Under the pieces are notes generated by a model. That model made no database searches. It was not told where the DNA came from and saw only the letters and a list, made by a program, of their open reading frames with translations. A program made the position numbers and the translations under genes. Below, in pieces: positions 33,746 to 43,233 of a DNA stretch of 64,000 bases. Each line of letters starts with the position of its first letter. The first letter of the stretch is position 1. The DNA comes from Sutterella wadsworthensis 2_1_59BFAA (lineage in GTDB: Bacteria; Pseudomonadota; Gammaproteobacteria; Burkholderiales; Burkholderiaceae_F), in the NCBI RefSeq assembly GCF_000297775.1, contig NZ_JH815514.1, forward strand, positions 76,215 through 140,214. The letters are read 5' to 3'.

Positions 33746-34541
33746 AGGGCACAAGGCCCGCAAACGCTTCGGTCAGAACTTCCTTCATGACCGCCACTGG
33801 ATCGAGCGCATCGTGCGCGGCATCGACCCGAAGCCGGGCGACGCTCTCATTGAAATCGGCCCGGGCCAGGCCGCGCTCACGCGCGAAGTCATCGCCTGCG
33901 CAGGCCACGAAGCCGCCGTCGAGATCGACCGCGACCTCGCCCAGTTTCTGCGCGAGCAGTTCTCCCCCGAGGAGCTCACGCTCATCGAGGCCGACGCCCT
34001 GAAACTCGACTGGACGACCGTCCTTGAGGGCCGCCGCCTGCGCATCATCGGCAACCTGCCCTACAACATCTCCTCGCCGCTCCTCTTCGCGCTCATGAGC
34101 GCTGCGGACCGCGTCATCGACCAGCACTTCATGCTCCAGCGTGAAGTGGTCGACCGCATGGTCGCCGAACCCGGCAGCAAGACTTACGGCCGTCTGAGCG
34201 TGATGCTCCAGTACCGCTACGTCATGCACAAGCTCTTCGACGTGCCGCCCGGCGCCTTCGTGCCGCCGCCCAAGGTCACGTCCTCGATCGTGCGCATGGT
34301 GCCGCGCCCCGTCGAGTCGCTTCCCGAAGTCGACATGGAGATCTTCTCCCAAGTGGTCGCGCTCGCCTTCCAGCAGCGCCGCAAGACGCTGCGCAACGCG
34401 CTCTCCACCCTCATGGATGACGCCGCGATCAAACGCGCGGGCGTCAATCCCGCCGCACGCGCCGAAACGCTCGACGTGGCGGCCTTCGTGCGACTGGCAC
34501 GCGAGGCGGCCAATCTGCCGCATCACGCCGACGCCGTCTGA
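33726..34541 (+). CDS. rsmA: 16S rRNA dimethyladenosine transferase RsmA (KsgA)
   Basis: This 271-residue SAM methyltransferase dimethylates A1518 and A1519 of 16S rRNA late in 30S assembly. It shows RFGQNFLHD, the SAM loop LIEIGPGQAALTREV, and the catalytic NLPYNISSPLLF (NLPY) followed by MLQREVVDRMVA. The start is a GTG at 33726, 20 bp inside pdxA; no ATG would keep the conserved N-terminus. Only 3 bp separate its stop from that of the convergent ygjP-like gene. Confidence 0.96.
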   Translation: MKQEWLEGHKARKRFGQNFLHDRHWIERIVRGIDPKPGDALIEIGPGQAALTREVIACAGHEAAVEIDRDLAQFLREQFSPEELTLIEADALKLDWTTVLEGRRLRIIGNLPYNISSPLLFALMSAADRVIDQHFMLQREVVDRMVAEPGSKTYGRLSVMLQYRYVMHKLFDVPPGAFVPPPKVTSSIVRMVPRPVESLPEVDMEIFSQVVALAFQQRRKTLRNALSTLMDDAAIKRAGVNPAARAETLDVAAFVRLAREAANLPHHADAV

Positions 34542-34544
34542 GCC

Positions 34545-35375
34545 TCACTGCCCGACCTCCTCCAGTTCGGGCAGCACCTTCGCCGCGTTGAGTTTGGCGA
34601 GCTGTACCCGCCAGTCCGGGCAGAGCCTCTCCACCTCCTTCCAGAAGGCCTTCGAGTGATTGAAATGCTCGAGATGCGCAAGCTCGTGCGCGATCACGTA
34701 GGAGGCGACCGCATCATCAAGGAAGATCAGCCTCCAGGAGAGTCTGATCGTATTCCTCGTCGTACAGCATCCCCATCTCATCCTCGCGCTTGAGAGACTC
34801 CACGACGCGGGCCAGTGGCGCGCACTGCCGCGATAGGCCTCCATCAGGTCGCCCAGCACCGTTTTGGCCTGCGCCTTGAAAAGGGCTAGCAACGCCCTGT
34901 CGACCTCCTTCCTCGAGCATGTCTGCGGCAGCGCCAGACGAATGACGGCGTCGTCTCCCGTCACGTCGACGTACGAAGTCTTCGCCGTCGCGTCGACCGC
35001 AACGGCCGTCTTCCTACCACGGTAGAGAATGTACCCGCTGCCGCCTGCAATGCAGTACGCAGCGTCCAGAACTGCATGCGTCTGCGCCCGCATCCACCTG
35101 ACGTACTCCCTCTTCTGAAGAATGATTTCATCGCACCGCTGAAGAACGAATTCATCGCTCAGCATCTGCGGACCGGCATAGCGGTACGGAACCGTCACCA
35201 CGGGCTTGTCCTGCCTGCCATCGTAGCTCAGGATGACGCGGGTCCTGTGGCGTCGGGAGGGCTGGAACAGATATTCGATGCGCTCGCCGTCTTCCGCCGT
35301 CACGGCCCTCTGGTGCGACGTCAATCGAAGAGACAGCCCCCTGCCGGCTTCAGGCATCAATTCGTTCAAGCTCAT
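34545..35375 (-). CDS. YgjP-like (DUF45) metallopeptidase-fold protein
   Basis: From ATG 35375 this is a 276-residue protein. The C-terminal half has the DUF45 signatures: SLSSARMRWGCCTTRNTIRLSW, then the zinc motif HELAHLEHFNHSKAFW and a downstream CPDW. The N-terminal half is a beta-rich region. The fold is that of SprT/M48-type gluzincins, but no substrate is established. It starts within the 3' end of plsC (26 bp overlap), so it is probably co-transcribed with it. The conserved 'WGSC' block reads WGCC, a small departure. Confidence 0.88.
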   Translation of the reverse strand: MSLNELMPEAGRGLSLRLTSHQRAVTAEDGERIEYLFQPSRRHRTRVILSYDGRQDKPVVTVPYRYAGPQMLSDEFVLQRCDEIILQKREYVRWMRAQTHAVLDAAYCIAGGSGYILYRGRKTAVAVDATAKTSYVDVTGDDAVIRLALPQTCSRKEVDRALLALFKAQAKTVLGDLMEAYRGSARHWPASWSLSSARMRWGCCTTRNTIRLSWRLIFLDDAVASYVIAHELAHLEHFNHSKAFWKEVERLCPDWRVQLAKLNAAKVLPELEEVGQ

Positions 35376-36072
35376 CTTCAATCCATTTTTCGACTTCGGC
35401 CGTCACCTCATGCGGATCCCTGCCCTTCGTCTCGATGACGGGGCCGACGCTCACGGTGATCGTGCCGGGTTGCTTGGCGATGGAGTTCTTGGGCCAGCAG
35501 TGGCCTGCATTGTGGCAGACGGGCACGATGGGCGTCCCGCTCTGGCATGCGAAGCGGGCGCCGCCCGTCTTGTAGCGCACGCGCTCTCCCGGCGGCACGC
35601 GGGTGCCTTCGGGGAAGAGACTGATCCAGAAGCCCTCGCGGAGCTTCACGGGGCCCTTCTTCATGAAGGCCTCGAAGGCGGAGCGGCCCTTGCTGCGGTC
35701 GATCGCCAGCATGTCCATGGCGCAGACCACCCAGCCGAGGACCGGAATCCAGTTGATCGAGCGCTTGTAGATGAAGCAGGCGGGCGCGGGAAGATAGGCG
35801 CCGAGCCAGAACGGATCCCAGGCGGACTGGTGCTTCATCAGCACGACCGCCTGCGTGTCGGCGGGCGGAAGGTTCTCCATGCCCTTCATCTCGAGCCTGA
35901 TGCCGCAGATGACGCGAAGCAGTGCGAGCACGAACTTCGCCCACGGACGGCAGATGGCCTCATAGCGCCACTTCACGCTCGCAAAGGGCGTCGTGCAGAG
36001 CACGCAGACCGCAAGGACCAGAATCGAAAAGCTCAGGACGATGTAGAAGAGCCAGCCTCGAAGAAGATTCAT
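35350..36072 (-). CDS. plsC: 1-acyl-sn-glycerol-3-phosphate acyltransferase
   Basis: This 240-residue membrane-associated acyltransferase has an N-terminal hydrophobic helix (MNLLRGWLFYIVLSFSILV), the catalytic HQSAWD (Hx4D) motif, FPEGTR for phosphate binding, and GTPIVPVCHNAGHCW. It makes phosphatidic acid from lysophosphatidate. The start at 36072 places the membrane helix at residue 1; a longer frame reads back into the glyS terminator. It overlaps the ygjP-like gene, and a second paralogue lies at 55814-56665. Confidence 0.92.
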   Translation of the reverse strand: MNLLRGWLFYIVLSFSILVLAVCVLCTTPFASVKWRYEAICRPWAKFVLALLRVICGIRLEMKGMENLPPADTQAVVLMKHQSAWDPFWLGAYLPAPACFIYKRSINWIPVLGWVVCAMDMLAIDRSKGRSAFEAFMKKGPVKLREGFWISLFPEGTRVPPGERVRYKTGGARFACQSGTPIVPVCHNAGHCWPKNSIAKQPGTITVSVGPVIETKGRDPHEVTAEVEKWIEDELERIDA

Positions 36073-36101
36073 GTTGGAATGTCCGGCCTGCAGAGCCGGA
36101 T

Positions 36102-36142
36102 AAAAAAAAGGATCCAAAACGAAATCATACCGTTTTGGATCC
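36102..36142 (-). terminator. Strong terminator of glyQS
   Basis: On the minus strand a 12-bp stem (GGATCCAAAACG with CGTTTTGGATCC) is followed by eight T residues. A first hairpin (AACGGCCCT / AGGGCCGTT, about 36149-36170) lies between it and the glyS stop. The remaining ~30 bp to the plsC start leaves little room for a separate plsC promoter. Confidence 0.93.
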
Positions 36143-36184
36143 CTGTTGAACGGCCCTCGAAAGGGCCGTTTCGGCGCACGTCGC

Positions 36185-38275
36185 TTACTTGGCGAGGCGG
36201 GCGATTTCAGCAACCTTGTTCATGACGTCGTAGAGGCGCTTCAGAAGGGCCTGACGCGTGGCGCGCAGGGCCGGATCCTCGGCGTTGACCATGACGTTGT
36301 CGAAGAAGCTGTCGACCGGGCCGCGAAGAACGGCAAGTGTCGCGAGCATCTGCTCGTATTCGCCGGCGGCGAAGTGCTGAAGGGCCTTGGGTTCGACGTC
36401 GTTGATGGCGGCGAAGAGCTGCTTTTCAGCGTCTTCGGCAAGAAGGGCCTCGTTGACGACCGTCGGGACTTCGCCCTCGATCTTCTTGAGGATGTTGCCG
36501 ATGCGCTTGTTGGCGGCGGTCAGGGCTTCGGCTTCCGGCAGCGCCATGAAGGCGCGGACGGCGGCGAGGCGCTTCGGAAGCTCGTCGAGCTTTTCCGGAT
36601 TCAGGGCGAGGACGGCGTCCACTTCGAGCGTGGTGTAGCCGGCATCGCGGAGCATGACGCGCAGGCGGTCCTGGAAGAACTGGCGAAGCTCTTCACGGTG
36701 GTCCGTCACGCCCGGAACAGCCTTTTCAGCCTCCCAGGCGGCATCGATCAGCGTGTTGAGGCTGACAGGCAGGGCCTTTTCGATGAGCATGCGCAACACG
36801 CCGAGGGCGTGGCGGCGAAGCGCGAACGGGTCCTTTTCGCCGGTCGGCATCTGGCCGATGCCGAAGAGGCCGATCAGGGTCTCCATCTTGTCGGCGAGGG
36901 CCGTGGCGAGGCTCACCGGGGTGGACGGCAGGGCGTCGCCGGCGTAGCGCGGCTGGTAGTGCTCGCGGATGGCAAGCGCCACTTCCTCTGCTTCGCCGTC
37001 ATACTTGGCGTAGTACTCGCCCATGATGCCCTGGAGTTCGGGGAACTCGCCGACCATCAGCGTGCGGAGGTCGGCCTTGGCGAGCATGGCGGCGCGTTCG
37101 GCCTTGGCGCGGTCGGCGCCGATCAGGTCGGCGAAGAGGCCGGCCATCGTCTTGACGCGGAGCATGCGTTCGGCCTGGCTGCCGAGCTTGTTGTGGTAGA
37201 CGACGTGCTTGAGGCCGTCAACGCGGGTCTCAAGCTTTTCCTGACGGTCCTGATCGTAGAAGAACTTGGCGTCGGCAAGACGGGCGCGCACGACGCGGGC
37301 ATTGCCCGAAGAGATGGCGGCGCCGCCGTCCTTGGCCTCAAGCTGGGAGACGAGGAGGAAGCGGTTCATCAGGCGGCCTTCGGCGTCGCGAAGCGCGAAG
37401 TACTTCTGGTTGAGCTGCATCGTGAGGATGAGGCACTCTTCCGGAACGGCGAGGAACTCTTCTTCGAACGAGCTTTCATAGATGATCGGCCATTCGGTCA
37501 GGGCGGTCACTTCGTTGAGAAGGTCTTCCGGCATGATGACCGTGCCGCCGATCTGGGCGGCGCGCTCCGTGAGGAGCTTGCGAAGGAGTTCGCGGCGCTC
37601 GGCGTAGCAGGGCATGACCTTGGCGGCCTTGAGCTCGGCGTCATAGGCGTCGGCGCAGGAGAGCGTGACCGGTTCCGTCGTGTGGAAGCGGTGGCCGCGC
37701 GTGATGCGGCCTGCGTTGAGACCGAAGAGCTTGACCGGAACGATCTGTTCGCCGTAGAGGGCGGTGAGATGCTTGACCGGACGGACGAAGGCGACCGTCG
37801 TCTCGCCGTCGGCGAGCTGGTAGGTCATGACCTTCGGAATCGGGAGGTTCTTGACGGCGGCATCGAGAGCGGTCTGGAGGCCTTCGGCGAGCACGATGCC
37901 CGGACGGACGCCTTCAAAGACGAGCTGTTCATTCTTGCCGTCGTTGACGCGCTTGAGCTCGGCGACGTCGCACGTGATGCCCAGGGCGTTCATCTTCTTG
38001 ACGAGAGCCGGCGTGGCGGAGCCGTCGGCGGCAAGGCCGACGCGCACCGGGACGAGCTTCTGCGTGAAGGCTTCGTCGGGGCTCTTTTCAAGCACGTTCG
38101 AGATGTGCACGGCGAGGCGGCGCGGAGAGCCGTAGGCCGTGGTGACGGATCCTTCGGCGAGGAAGCCGCGGTTCCTAAGATGCTGTTCGACGCCGGCGGC
38201 GAAAGCTTCGGAAAGCTTTTCGAGGGCCTTCGGCGGGAGTTCTTCGGTTTGCAGTTCAACGAGCAAATTCGTCAT
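36185..38275 (-). CDS. glyS: Glycyl-tRNA synthetase beta subunit
   Basis: This 696-residue protein starts MTNLLVELQTEELPPKAL, the diagnostic beginning of bacterial GlyS. It contains the tRNA-contacting and HD-like regions (GVRPGIVLAEGL, QLNQKYFALRD, DPFALRRHALGVLR) and a C-terminal anticodon-binding-like helical domain. It forms the alpha2-beta2 glycyl-tRNA synthetase with GlyQ, encoded 23 bp upstream. GGAGG before the ATG at 38275 fixes the start. Confidence 0.96.
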   Translation of the reverse strand: MTNLLVELQTEELPPKALEKLSEAFAAGVEQHLRNRGFLAEGSVTTAYGSPRRLAVHISNVLEKSPDEAFTQKLVPVRVGLAADGSATPALVKKMNALGITCDVAELKRVNDGKNEQLVFEGVRPGIVLAEGLQTALDAAVKNLPIPKVMTYQLADGETTVAFVRPVKHLTALYGEQIVPVKLFGLNAGRITRGHRFHTTEPVTLSCADAYDAELKAAKVMPCYAERRELLRKLLTERAAQIGGTVIMPEDLLNEVTALTEWPIIYESSFEEEFLAVPEECLILTMQLNQKYFALRDAEGRLMNRFLLVSQLEAKDGGAAISSGNARVVRARLADAKFFYDQDRQEKLETRVDGLKHVVYHNKLGSQAERMLRVKTMAGLFADLIGADRAKAERAAMLAKADLRTLMVGEFPELQGIMGEYYAKYDGEAEEVALAIREHYQPRYAGDALPSTPVSLATALADKMETLIGLFGIGQMPTGEKDPFALRRHALGVLRMLIEKALPVSLNTLIDAAWEAEKAVPGVTDHREELRQFFQDRLRVMLRDAGYTTLEVDAVLALNPEKLDELPKRLAAVRAFMALPEAEALTAANKRIGNILKKIEGEVPTVVNEALLAEDAEKQLFAAINDVEPKALQHFAAGEYEQMLATLAVLRGPVDSFFDNVMVNAEDPALRATRQALLKRLYDVMNKVAEIARLAK

Positions 38276-38298
38276 TTTCTTCTTTTCCTCCACTCGCA

Positions 38299-39207
38299 TT
38301 ATTCCGCGGACTTGGCGAGCATCGGGAAGCCCAGACGTTCACGGGAATCGTAGTAGCTCTGGGCCACAGAGCGGGAGATGTTGCGAATGCGGGCGATGTA
38401 GGCGGCGCGTTCGGTCACGGAGATGGCGCCGTGGGCGTCAAGCAGATTGAAGGTGTGGCCGGCCTTGAGCACCATTTCGTAGGCGGGCAGGGCCAGGTTC
38501 AGGTCCATCAGGCGCTTGGCTTCGCTTTCGAAGTAGTCGAACTGCTTGAGAAGCTTCTCGCAGTCGCTGGCCTCGAAGTTGTAGACGGACTGTTCGACTT
38601 CGTTCTGATGGAAGACGTCGCCGTAGGTGAGCTTGCGTTCCGTGCCGTCCGGATCGGTCCACGTCGTGAAGACGAGGTCGAAGACGTTGTCGCAGTTCTG
38701 CAGATACATCGTCAGGCGCTCGAGACCGTACGTGATTTCGCCGGTGATCGGCTTGCATTCAAGGCCGCCCACCTGCTGGAAGTACGTGAACTGCGTCACT
38801 TCCATGCCGTTCATCCAGATTTCCCAGCCGAGACCCCAGGCGCCGAGCGTCGGGTTTTCCCAGTTGTCCTCGACGAAGCGGATGTCGTTGATTTCCGTGT
38901 CGATGCCGAGCGCGCGAAGGCTGCCCAGATAGAGGTCGACGATGTTCGTCGGAGCCGGCTTCAGCACGACCTGGAACTGGTGGTGCTGGTGGAGGCGGTT
39001 CGGATTTTCACCATAGCGGGCGTCCTTCGGACGACGCGAGGGCTGAACGTAGGCGGCACGCCAGGGTTCCGGCCCCAGAGCCCGCAGAAAGGTCGCAGTA
39101 TGGGACGTGCCGGCACCGACTTCCAAGTCGATCGGTTGCAGCAAAGCACAGCCCTGGCGGTTCCAATATTCCTGCAGGCGCAGGATTACTTCCTGAAAGG
39201 TAATCAT
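38299..39207 (-). CDS. glyQ: Glycyl-tRNA synthetase alpha subunit
   Basis: This 302-residue class II catalytic subunit begins [20 protein letters not shown] and contains [45 protein letters not shown] (motif 2 region), and the C-terminal block YDLCLKCSHTF-type sequence, here [28 protein letters not shown]. It is the first gene of glyQS. A T-tailed hairpin lies only about 40 bp upstream of its ATG. Confidence 0.97.
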   Translation of the reverse strand: MITFQEVILRLQEYWNRQGCALLQPIDLEVGAGTSHTATFLRALGPEPWRAAYVQPSRRPKDARYGENPNRLHQHHQFQVVLKPAPTNIVDLYLGSLRALGIDTEINDIRFVEDNWENPTLGAWGLGWEIWMNGMEVTQFTYFQQVGGLECKPITGEITYGLERLTMYLQNCDNVFDLVFTTWTDPDGTERKLTYGDVFHQNEVEQSVYNFEASDCEKLLKQFDYFESEAKRLMDLNLALPAYEMVLKAGHTFNLLDAHGAISVTERAAYIARIRNISRSVAQSYYDSRERLGFPMLAKSAE

Positions 39208-39244
39208 TCTCTATGCCGCCGATTCTTGTCGGCGCCTGTTGATT

Positions 39245-39267
39245 CAAAAAATGAGGGAGCCCTCCCT
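39245..39267 (-). terminator. Terminator-like hairpin between lnt and glyQ
   Basis: On the minus strand AGGGA / TCCCT with loop GGGC (39254-39267) is followed by CATTTTTTG. A larger imperfect stem extends upstream to about 39286. It ends the miaB-lnt operon or acts as a glyQ leader attenuator. A perfect TATAAT on the minus strand (39299-39304) overlaps the lnt stop codon. Confidence 0.7.
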
Positions 39268-39299
39268 TTCCTGACGGAAACGGGAGCTCAAAGATTTAA

Positions 39300-40853
39300 T
39301 TATAAGCCCTTTACCTTGCCCGCTCGGATTCTGGCTGTCCCTAAGCGGACGAGCACGGCGCAGAGCGCCAGAACGAGCGATGCGAGCAGCGCGGGCCAGC
39401 TGCCGAGCCTCACATAGGGCGTGGGCGAGCCCGTGGCGCCCAGAAGCGGCATGGTCGCGGCATCGGGACCATCGGTCCTGAGCATGGCCGCGATCTCGCC
39501 CTTCGAATTGACGAGGGCGCTCATGCCCGTGTTGCTCACGCTCACCAGCGGCCTTGCGCTTTCCATCGCGCGCATGCGGCTCATCGTGAGGTGCTGTCCG
39601 AGCACGGAGCGTCCGAACCAGCCGAGGTTGGACGTCACGATGAGGAAGTCGGGCGAGCGGGACTGCCAGAAGGTGCGGACCACGCTGCCGTAGAGGTTTT
39701 CGTAGCAGATGAGAATGCCCGCATCGGCCCCTCCGAGCGACAGGAGCGGCTGCACGGCGTCGCCCCGCATCAGGTCCGACATCGGAATGCCGATCATCTC
39801 GACGAACCAGTGGAAGCCTGCAGGCACGTATTCGCCGAAGGGCACGAGCTCACGCTTGTCGAGCCTGTAGGCGATCTGCCCCTCGTCCAGAACGAAGGAG
39901 GTGTTGAAGAAGCGCGGACCGTCCTTGCGGAAGCCGTTGAAGAGCACCCTTGCCTCGGTCTTCTCCTGAAGGAGCACGAGCCTGCCTGCCGCCTCCCTGC
40001 CGAGACGGCTCACGGGCACGTTCACGATGCCCTCGGGCGTCAGCAGCAGTCGGGGCCTGTCGGATGCGGGCCACGGCTTGAAGGCGGCGGGAAAGAGCGC
40101 CTCGATGCGCTGTGCGGGATTGGCGCGCGTATAGGCGTCGACCACGGGCAGCGCGGGCTGAATGATGCGCACGTCCACCGTGGAGGACGGCTCCGACCAG
40201 GCGTGCTGTCGGGAGACCTGCCCCGTGCCAGCAATGAGCGCTGCACCGATGACGGGCACCGCAAGCCAGGCAAGGCGACAGCTGAGCGCGACGGCGACGA
40301 GCGCCGCGAAGAGAAGCTGTGCGAGCGTGACCGCGTAGATGCCGCCCAGCGGGGCCCAGCCCGCAAGCGGCGTGTCGATGACGGCGTACCCCGGCATGAG
40401 CCAGCCGAAATTGGCGAGCGCGTCGCCCCTGAGCCATTCCGCAAGGGTCCAGACGCCTGCGAGCGCGGGCAGCTCGGTGGCGAGCCTTCCGCCGCCGATT
40501 TTCTTCGCAATCCAGCAGGCGAAGGCGGGAAAGAGAGAAAGGACGGCGCCCAGTACAAAAAGCGCAAGCGCCGCAACGGCCCAGGGCAGGCGCCCGTAGA
40601 CCGCAATGGAGTTCATCGTCCAGGAGAGTCCCGGCACGAACCAGCCGAGTCCGAAGAGAAAACCCACGAGCGCGGCTCGGGCGGGCGTCGGACGCGCCGC
40701 GAAGACGAGGAAGAAGCCGACGAGCGCGATGAGCGACATCCACTGCCAGCCAAGCGGATCAAACCCCGTGCCAAAGAGAAGCCCCATGCCCAAGGCGCCG
40801 AGCGCGCCCGCCGCTTCGGGCCGGCGCTCCCACCAGTGCGACGCCTCGCTCAC
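39300..40853 (-). CDS. lnt: Apolipoprotein N-acyltransferase Lnt
   Basis: This 517-residue inner-membrane enzyme N-acylates the lipid-modified Cys of lipoproteins. The N-terminal half has about six membrane helices. The periplasmic nitrilase domain carries the catalytic triad: Glu in LLTPEGIV, Lys/Arg region preceding LVPFGEYVPA, and Cys in GILICYENLYG. The common TPE(T/S)A motif reads TPEGI here. The start is GTG 40853, 1 bp after the corC stop, as in the conserved ybeZ-ybeY-corC-lnt order. Pal in this window is a likely substrate. Confidence 0.95.
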   Translation of the reverse strand: MSEASHWWERRPEAAGALGALGMGLLFGTGFDPLGWQWMSLIALVGFFLVFAARPTPARAALVGFLFGLGWFVPGLSWTMNSIAVYGRLPWAVAALALFVLGAVLSLFPAFACWIAKKIGGGRLATELPALAGVWTLAEWLRGDALANFGWLMPGYAVIDTPLAGWAPLGGIYAVTLAQLLFAALVAVALSCRLAWLAVPVIGAALIAGTGQVSRQHAWSEPSSTVDVRIIQPALPVVDAYTRANPAQRIEALFPAAFKPWPASDRPRLLLTPEGIVNVPVSRLGREAAGRLVLLQEKTEARVLFNGFRKDGPRFFNTSFVLDEGQIAYRLDKRELVPFGEYVPAGFHWFVEMIGIPMSDLMRGDAVQPLLSLGGADAGILICYENLYGSVVRTFWQSRSPDFLIVTSNLGWFGRSVLGQHLTMSRMRAMESARPLVSVSNTGMSALVNSKGEIAAMLRTDGPDAATMPLLGATGSPTPYVRLGSWPALLASLVLALCAVLVRLGTARIRAGKVKGL

Positions 40854-40854
40854 G

Positions 40855-41697
40855 CTACTTGATCCTCTCGACGCTCAGCAGACGAGCCTGACGGTCGTCG
40901 CCGCCGAGGATGCGGAAGCGGAAGCCGTTCTCCTCGATGGTCTCGCCCGTGTGCGGCACATGCTCGAAGCGGTCGGTCACGAGACCACCGATCGTTTCGC
41001 AGTACTGGTCCTCGAGGTTCGACTTGAAGTAGTCGTTGAACTGCTCGATTGGCGTGATGGCCTTGACGCGCCAGCGGCCCTCGCCGTCGGCGACGATGTT
41101 GCTACCCTCTTCGTCATGGTCGAACTCGTCGGAAATCTCGCCCACGATCTGCTCGAGCACGTCCTCGATGGTGATGAGGCCGGAGATGCTGCCGAACTCG
41201 TCAATGACGAGGGCCAGATGGCTTCGGGTCTCCTTGAAGTCTCGCAACAGCACGTTGATCGGCTGCGTTTCCGGAATGAAGCGGGCGGGACGCAGAAGCG
41301 TCTTCGGATCAACCGCGGGATTCATAAGCACCTGCAGCAGGTCCTTGGCGTGCAGGATGCCGAGCACGTTGTCCAGATCGTCCTCGACGGCGGGCAGACG
41401 GGAGTGCCCCGAGGCAATGAGGGCGGGAAGCCAGACTTCGCGCGGCTCCGAGAAGTCGACGGCCTGCACCTGGGAGCGGGGCACCATCAGGTCGCCCGCC
41501 CTGATTTCGGAAACGGCCATCGCGCCCTCCATCATGGAGAACACTTCGTCGTCGATCACATTGCGGCGGCGGGCCTCGCCGAGCACTTCGAGCACGTCGG
41601 CCCGGTCGTTGAGCTCTTCTTCGTGGAAGACGGAGGTAAGACGGTCAAGAAAAGTACGGCCCAAGGTCGGACTGGGAGGTTCAGAGGAACTGGACAT
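40855..41697 (-). CDS. corC: CorC/YbeX-type CBS-pair protein
   Basis: This 280-residue soluble protein has two CBS domains (MVPRSQVQAVDFSEP and GHSRLPAVEDDLDNVLGILHAKDLL; then FKETRSHLALVIDEFGSISGLITIEDVLEQIVGEI). A C-terminal CorC/HlyC domain ends in GGDDRQARLLSVERIK. It was historically linked to magnesium and cobalt efflux; in this operon context it accompanies ribosome and membrane maturation genes. No transmembrane region is present. It lies 36 bp after ybeY. Confidence 0.94.
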   Translation of the reverse strand: MSSSSEPPSPTLGRTFLDRLTSVFHEEELNDRADVLEVLGEARRRNVIDDEVFSMMEGAMAVSEIRAGDLMVPRSQVQAVDFSEPREVWLPALIASGHSRLPAVEDDLDNVLGILHAKDLLQVLMNPAVDPKTLLRPARFIPETQPINVLLRDFKETRSHLALVIDEFGSISGLITIEDVLEQIVGEISDEFDHDEEGSNIVADGEGRWRVKAITPIEQFNDYFKSNLEDQYCETIGGLVTDRFEHVPHTGETIEENGFRFRILGGDDRQARLLSVERIK

Positions 41698-41733
41698 ATT
41701 TGCCGGAACAGCTTGTTTTCAACTTGGTCAGAG

Positions 41734-42195
41734 TCAGTCGTGCACCATGCCGATGCGGTCGCTGTAGGGATTGGGGAACTTGAGGGAGAGCATGAGCTCG
41801 GTTTCGCGAGCCTCCATGACCTCAGCCTCTTCCTGCGTAACATGATCATACCCGTGGGCATGCAGAACCGCATGGATGAGCAGGTGTGCGAGATGCGCGC
41901 GGAACTCCTTGTTCTGCTCCGCTGCCTCACGTTCGACGACGGGCACGCAGATCGCCACGTCGGCGGTCACCTCGGGCTCGGTCGTGTAGTTGAACGTCAG
42001 AACGTTCGTCGCGTAGTCACGGTGGCGGTACGAGTGGTTGAGCTCGTAGCCTTCCTCCTGGTCGACGAAGCGGACCGTCATCATCGTCGGAAGCTCGCAG
42101 GCGCGCGTCATCCAGCGAATCATCACGGAGCGCGAAGGCAGCTGCGGGAAAGCGGCCGCGTTCTGGAACGAAAACTTCACTGCAGGTTCGCTCAT
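41734..42195 (-). CDS. ybeY: Endoribonuclease YbeY
   Basis: This 153-residue metalloprotein has the zinc motif HLLIHAVLHAHGYDH (H-x3-H-x5-H) near residue 115 and the preceding RxR-type basic strand (NHSYRHRDYATNVLTF). YbeY matures the 16S rRNA 3' end and takes part in 70S quality control with RNase R. Its ATG overlaps the ybeZ stop as ATGA, so translation is coupled. Confidence 0.96.
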   Translation of the reverse strand: MSEPAVKFSFQNAAAFPQLPSRSVMIRWMTRACELPTMMTVRFVDQEEGYELNHSYRHRDYATNVLTFNYTTEPEVTADVAICVPVVEREAAEQNKEFRAHLAHLLIHAVLHAHGYDHVTQEEAEVMEARETELMLSLKFPNPYSDRIGMVHD

Positions 42196-43223
42196 TCTTT
42201 CACCTCTTTTCTGGCCTTGGCCGCAAGCTCATCCTGCTTGGCGGCCTCTTCATAAGCGTCGACGATTCGCGCGACGAGCGGATGGCGCACCACGTCCTTG
42301 GACGTGAAACGCGTGATCTCGATGCCGCGCACGCCGTCAAGAATGCGGATCGCATGCTTCAGGCCGCTCGGAACGCCCTTCGGAAGGTCGATCTGCGTCA
42401 CGTCGCCCGTGATCACAGCCTTGGAACCAAAGCCGATGCGAGTGAGAAACATCTTCATCTGCTCGGGCGTCGTGTTCTGGGCCTCGTCAAGGATGACGAA
42501 CGCATTGTTGAGTGTGCGGCCTCGCATGTAGGCGAGCGGCGCCACCTCGATCGACTGGCGCTCCATGAGGCGCTGTGACTTCTCGAAGCCCATCAGATCG
42601 AAGAGCGCGTCGTAGAGCGGACGCAGGTACGGATCGACCTTCTGCGTCAGGTCGCCGGGCAGGAAGCCGAGACGCTCGCCCGCCTCGACGGCGGGGCGCG
42701 TGAGCACGATGCGCTCGACGGTGCCGCGCTCGAAGGCGTCGACGGCCGCGGCGACGGCGAGGAAGGTCTTGCCCGTGCCGGCGGGACCGACGCCGAAGCT
42801 GATGTCGTGCCCCATGATGGCCTTGAGGTAAAGGCGCTGGTTGGGCGTGCGGCCCTGGAGGTCGCGGCGGCGGACCTTGAGGTCGACGTCGTCGACGGCG
42901 CCCTCGGGATCGGACGCGGCGCCGCTGCGGTACTCGTCGTCATGTCCGACGAAGTGCCACTGGATGTCGTCGACGCTCAGCTCCTCGCCCGTGCTCTTGA
43001 CGCGGGTCATCAGGGCTGCGAGCGCCGTCACGGCGCGGCGGGCGGCCTCAAGCTCGCCCGTCACGCGGAAGACGTCTCCGCGGCGGCTGACGCGCACGTT
43101 GAGGATCGTCTCGATCTGCCTCAGGTTTTCGTCAAGCGGGCCGCAAAGCGCGGAAAGCTCGGCGTTTCCCGCATCTGCGGAGTAGCGCAGCGTTTCGGGC
43201 TGCACGGTCTTTTCACTAGCCAT
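42192..43223 (-). CDS. ybeZ: PhoH-family ATPase YbeZ
   Basis: This 343-residue protein has an N-terminal KH/R3H-like region (~1-110) and a PhoH ATPase domain with Walker [13 protein letters not shown] and Walker [38 protein letters not shown] is typical. YbeZ is an ATPase, probably an RNA helicase, that binds YbeY. I chose ATG 43223 because the longer frame would start within miaB. Spacing to miaB is 10 bp. Confidence 0.94.
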   Translation of the reverse strand: MASEKTVQPETLRYSADAGNAELSALCGPLDENLRQIETILNVRVSRRGDVFRVTGELEAARRAVTALAALMTRVKSTGEELSVDDIQWHFVGHDDEYRSGAASDPEGAVDDVDLKVRRRDLQGRTPNQRLYLKAIMGHDISFGVGPAGTGKTFLAVAAAVDAFERGTVERIVLTRPAVEAGERLGFLPGDLTQKVDPYLRPLYDALFDLMGFEKSQRLMERQSIEVAPLAYMRGRTLNNAFVILDEAQNTTPEQMKMFLTRIGFGSKAVITGDVTQIDLPKGVPSGLKHAIRILDGVRGIEITRFTSKDVVRHPLVARIVDAYEEAAKQDELAAKARKEVKE

Positions 43224-43233
43224 AGGTCGGTAG

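Noticed and set aside
36146..38353. A 735-codon open frame antisense to glyS
   Set aside because: Same compositional shadow as the ettA antisense frame. glyS on the other strand is fully supported by family motifs and a ribosome site.
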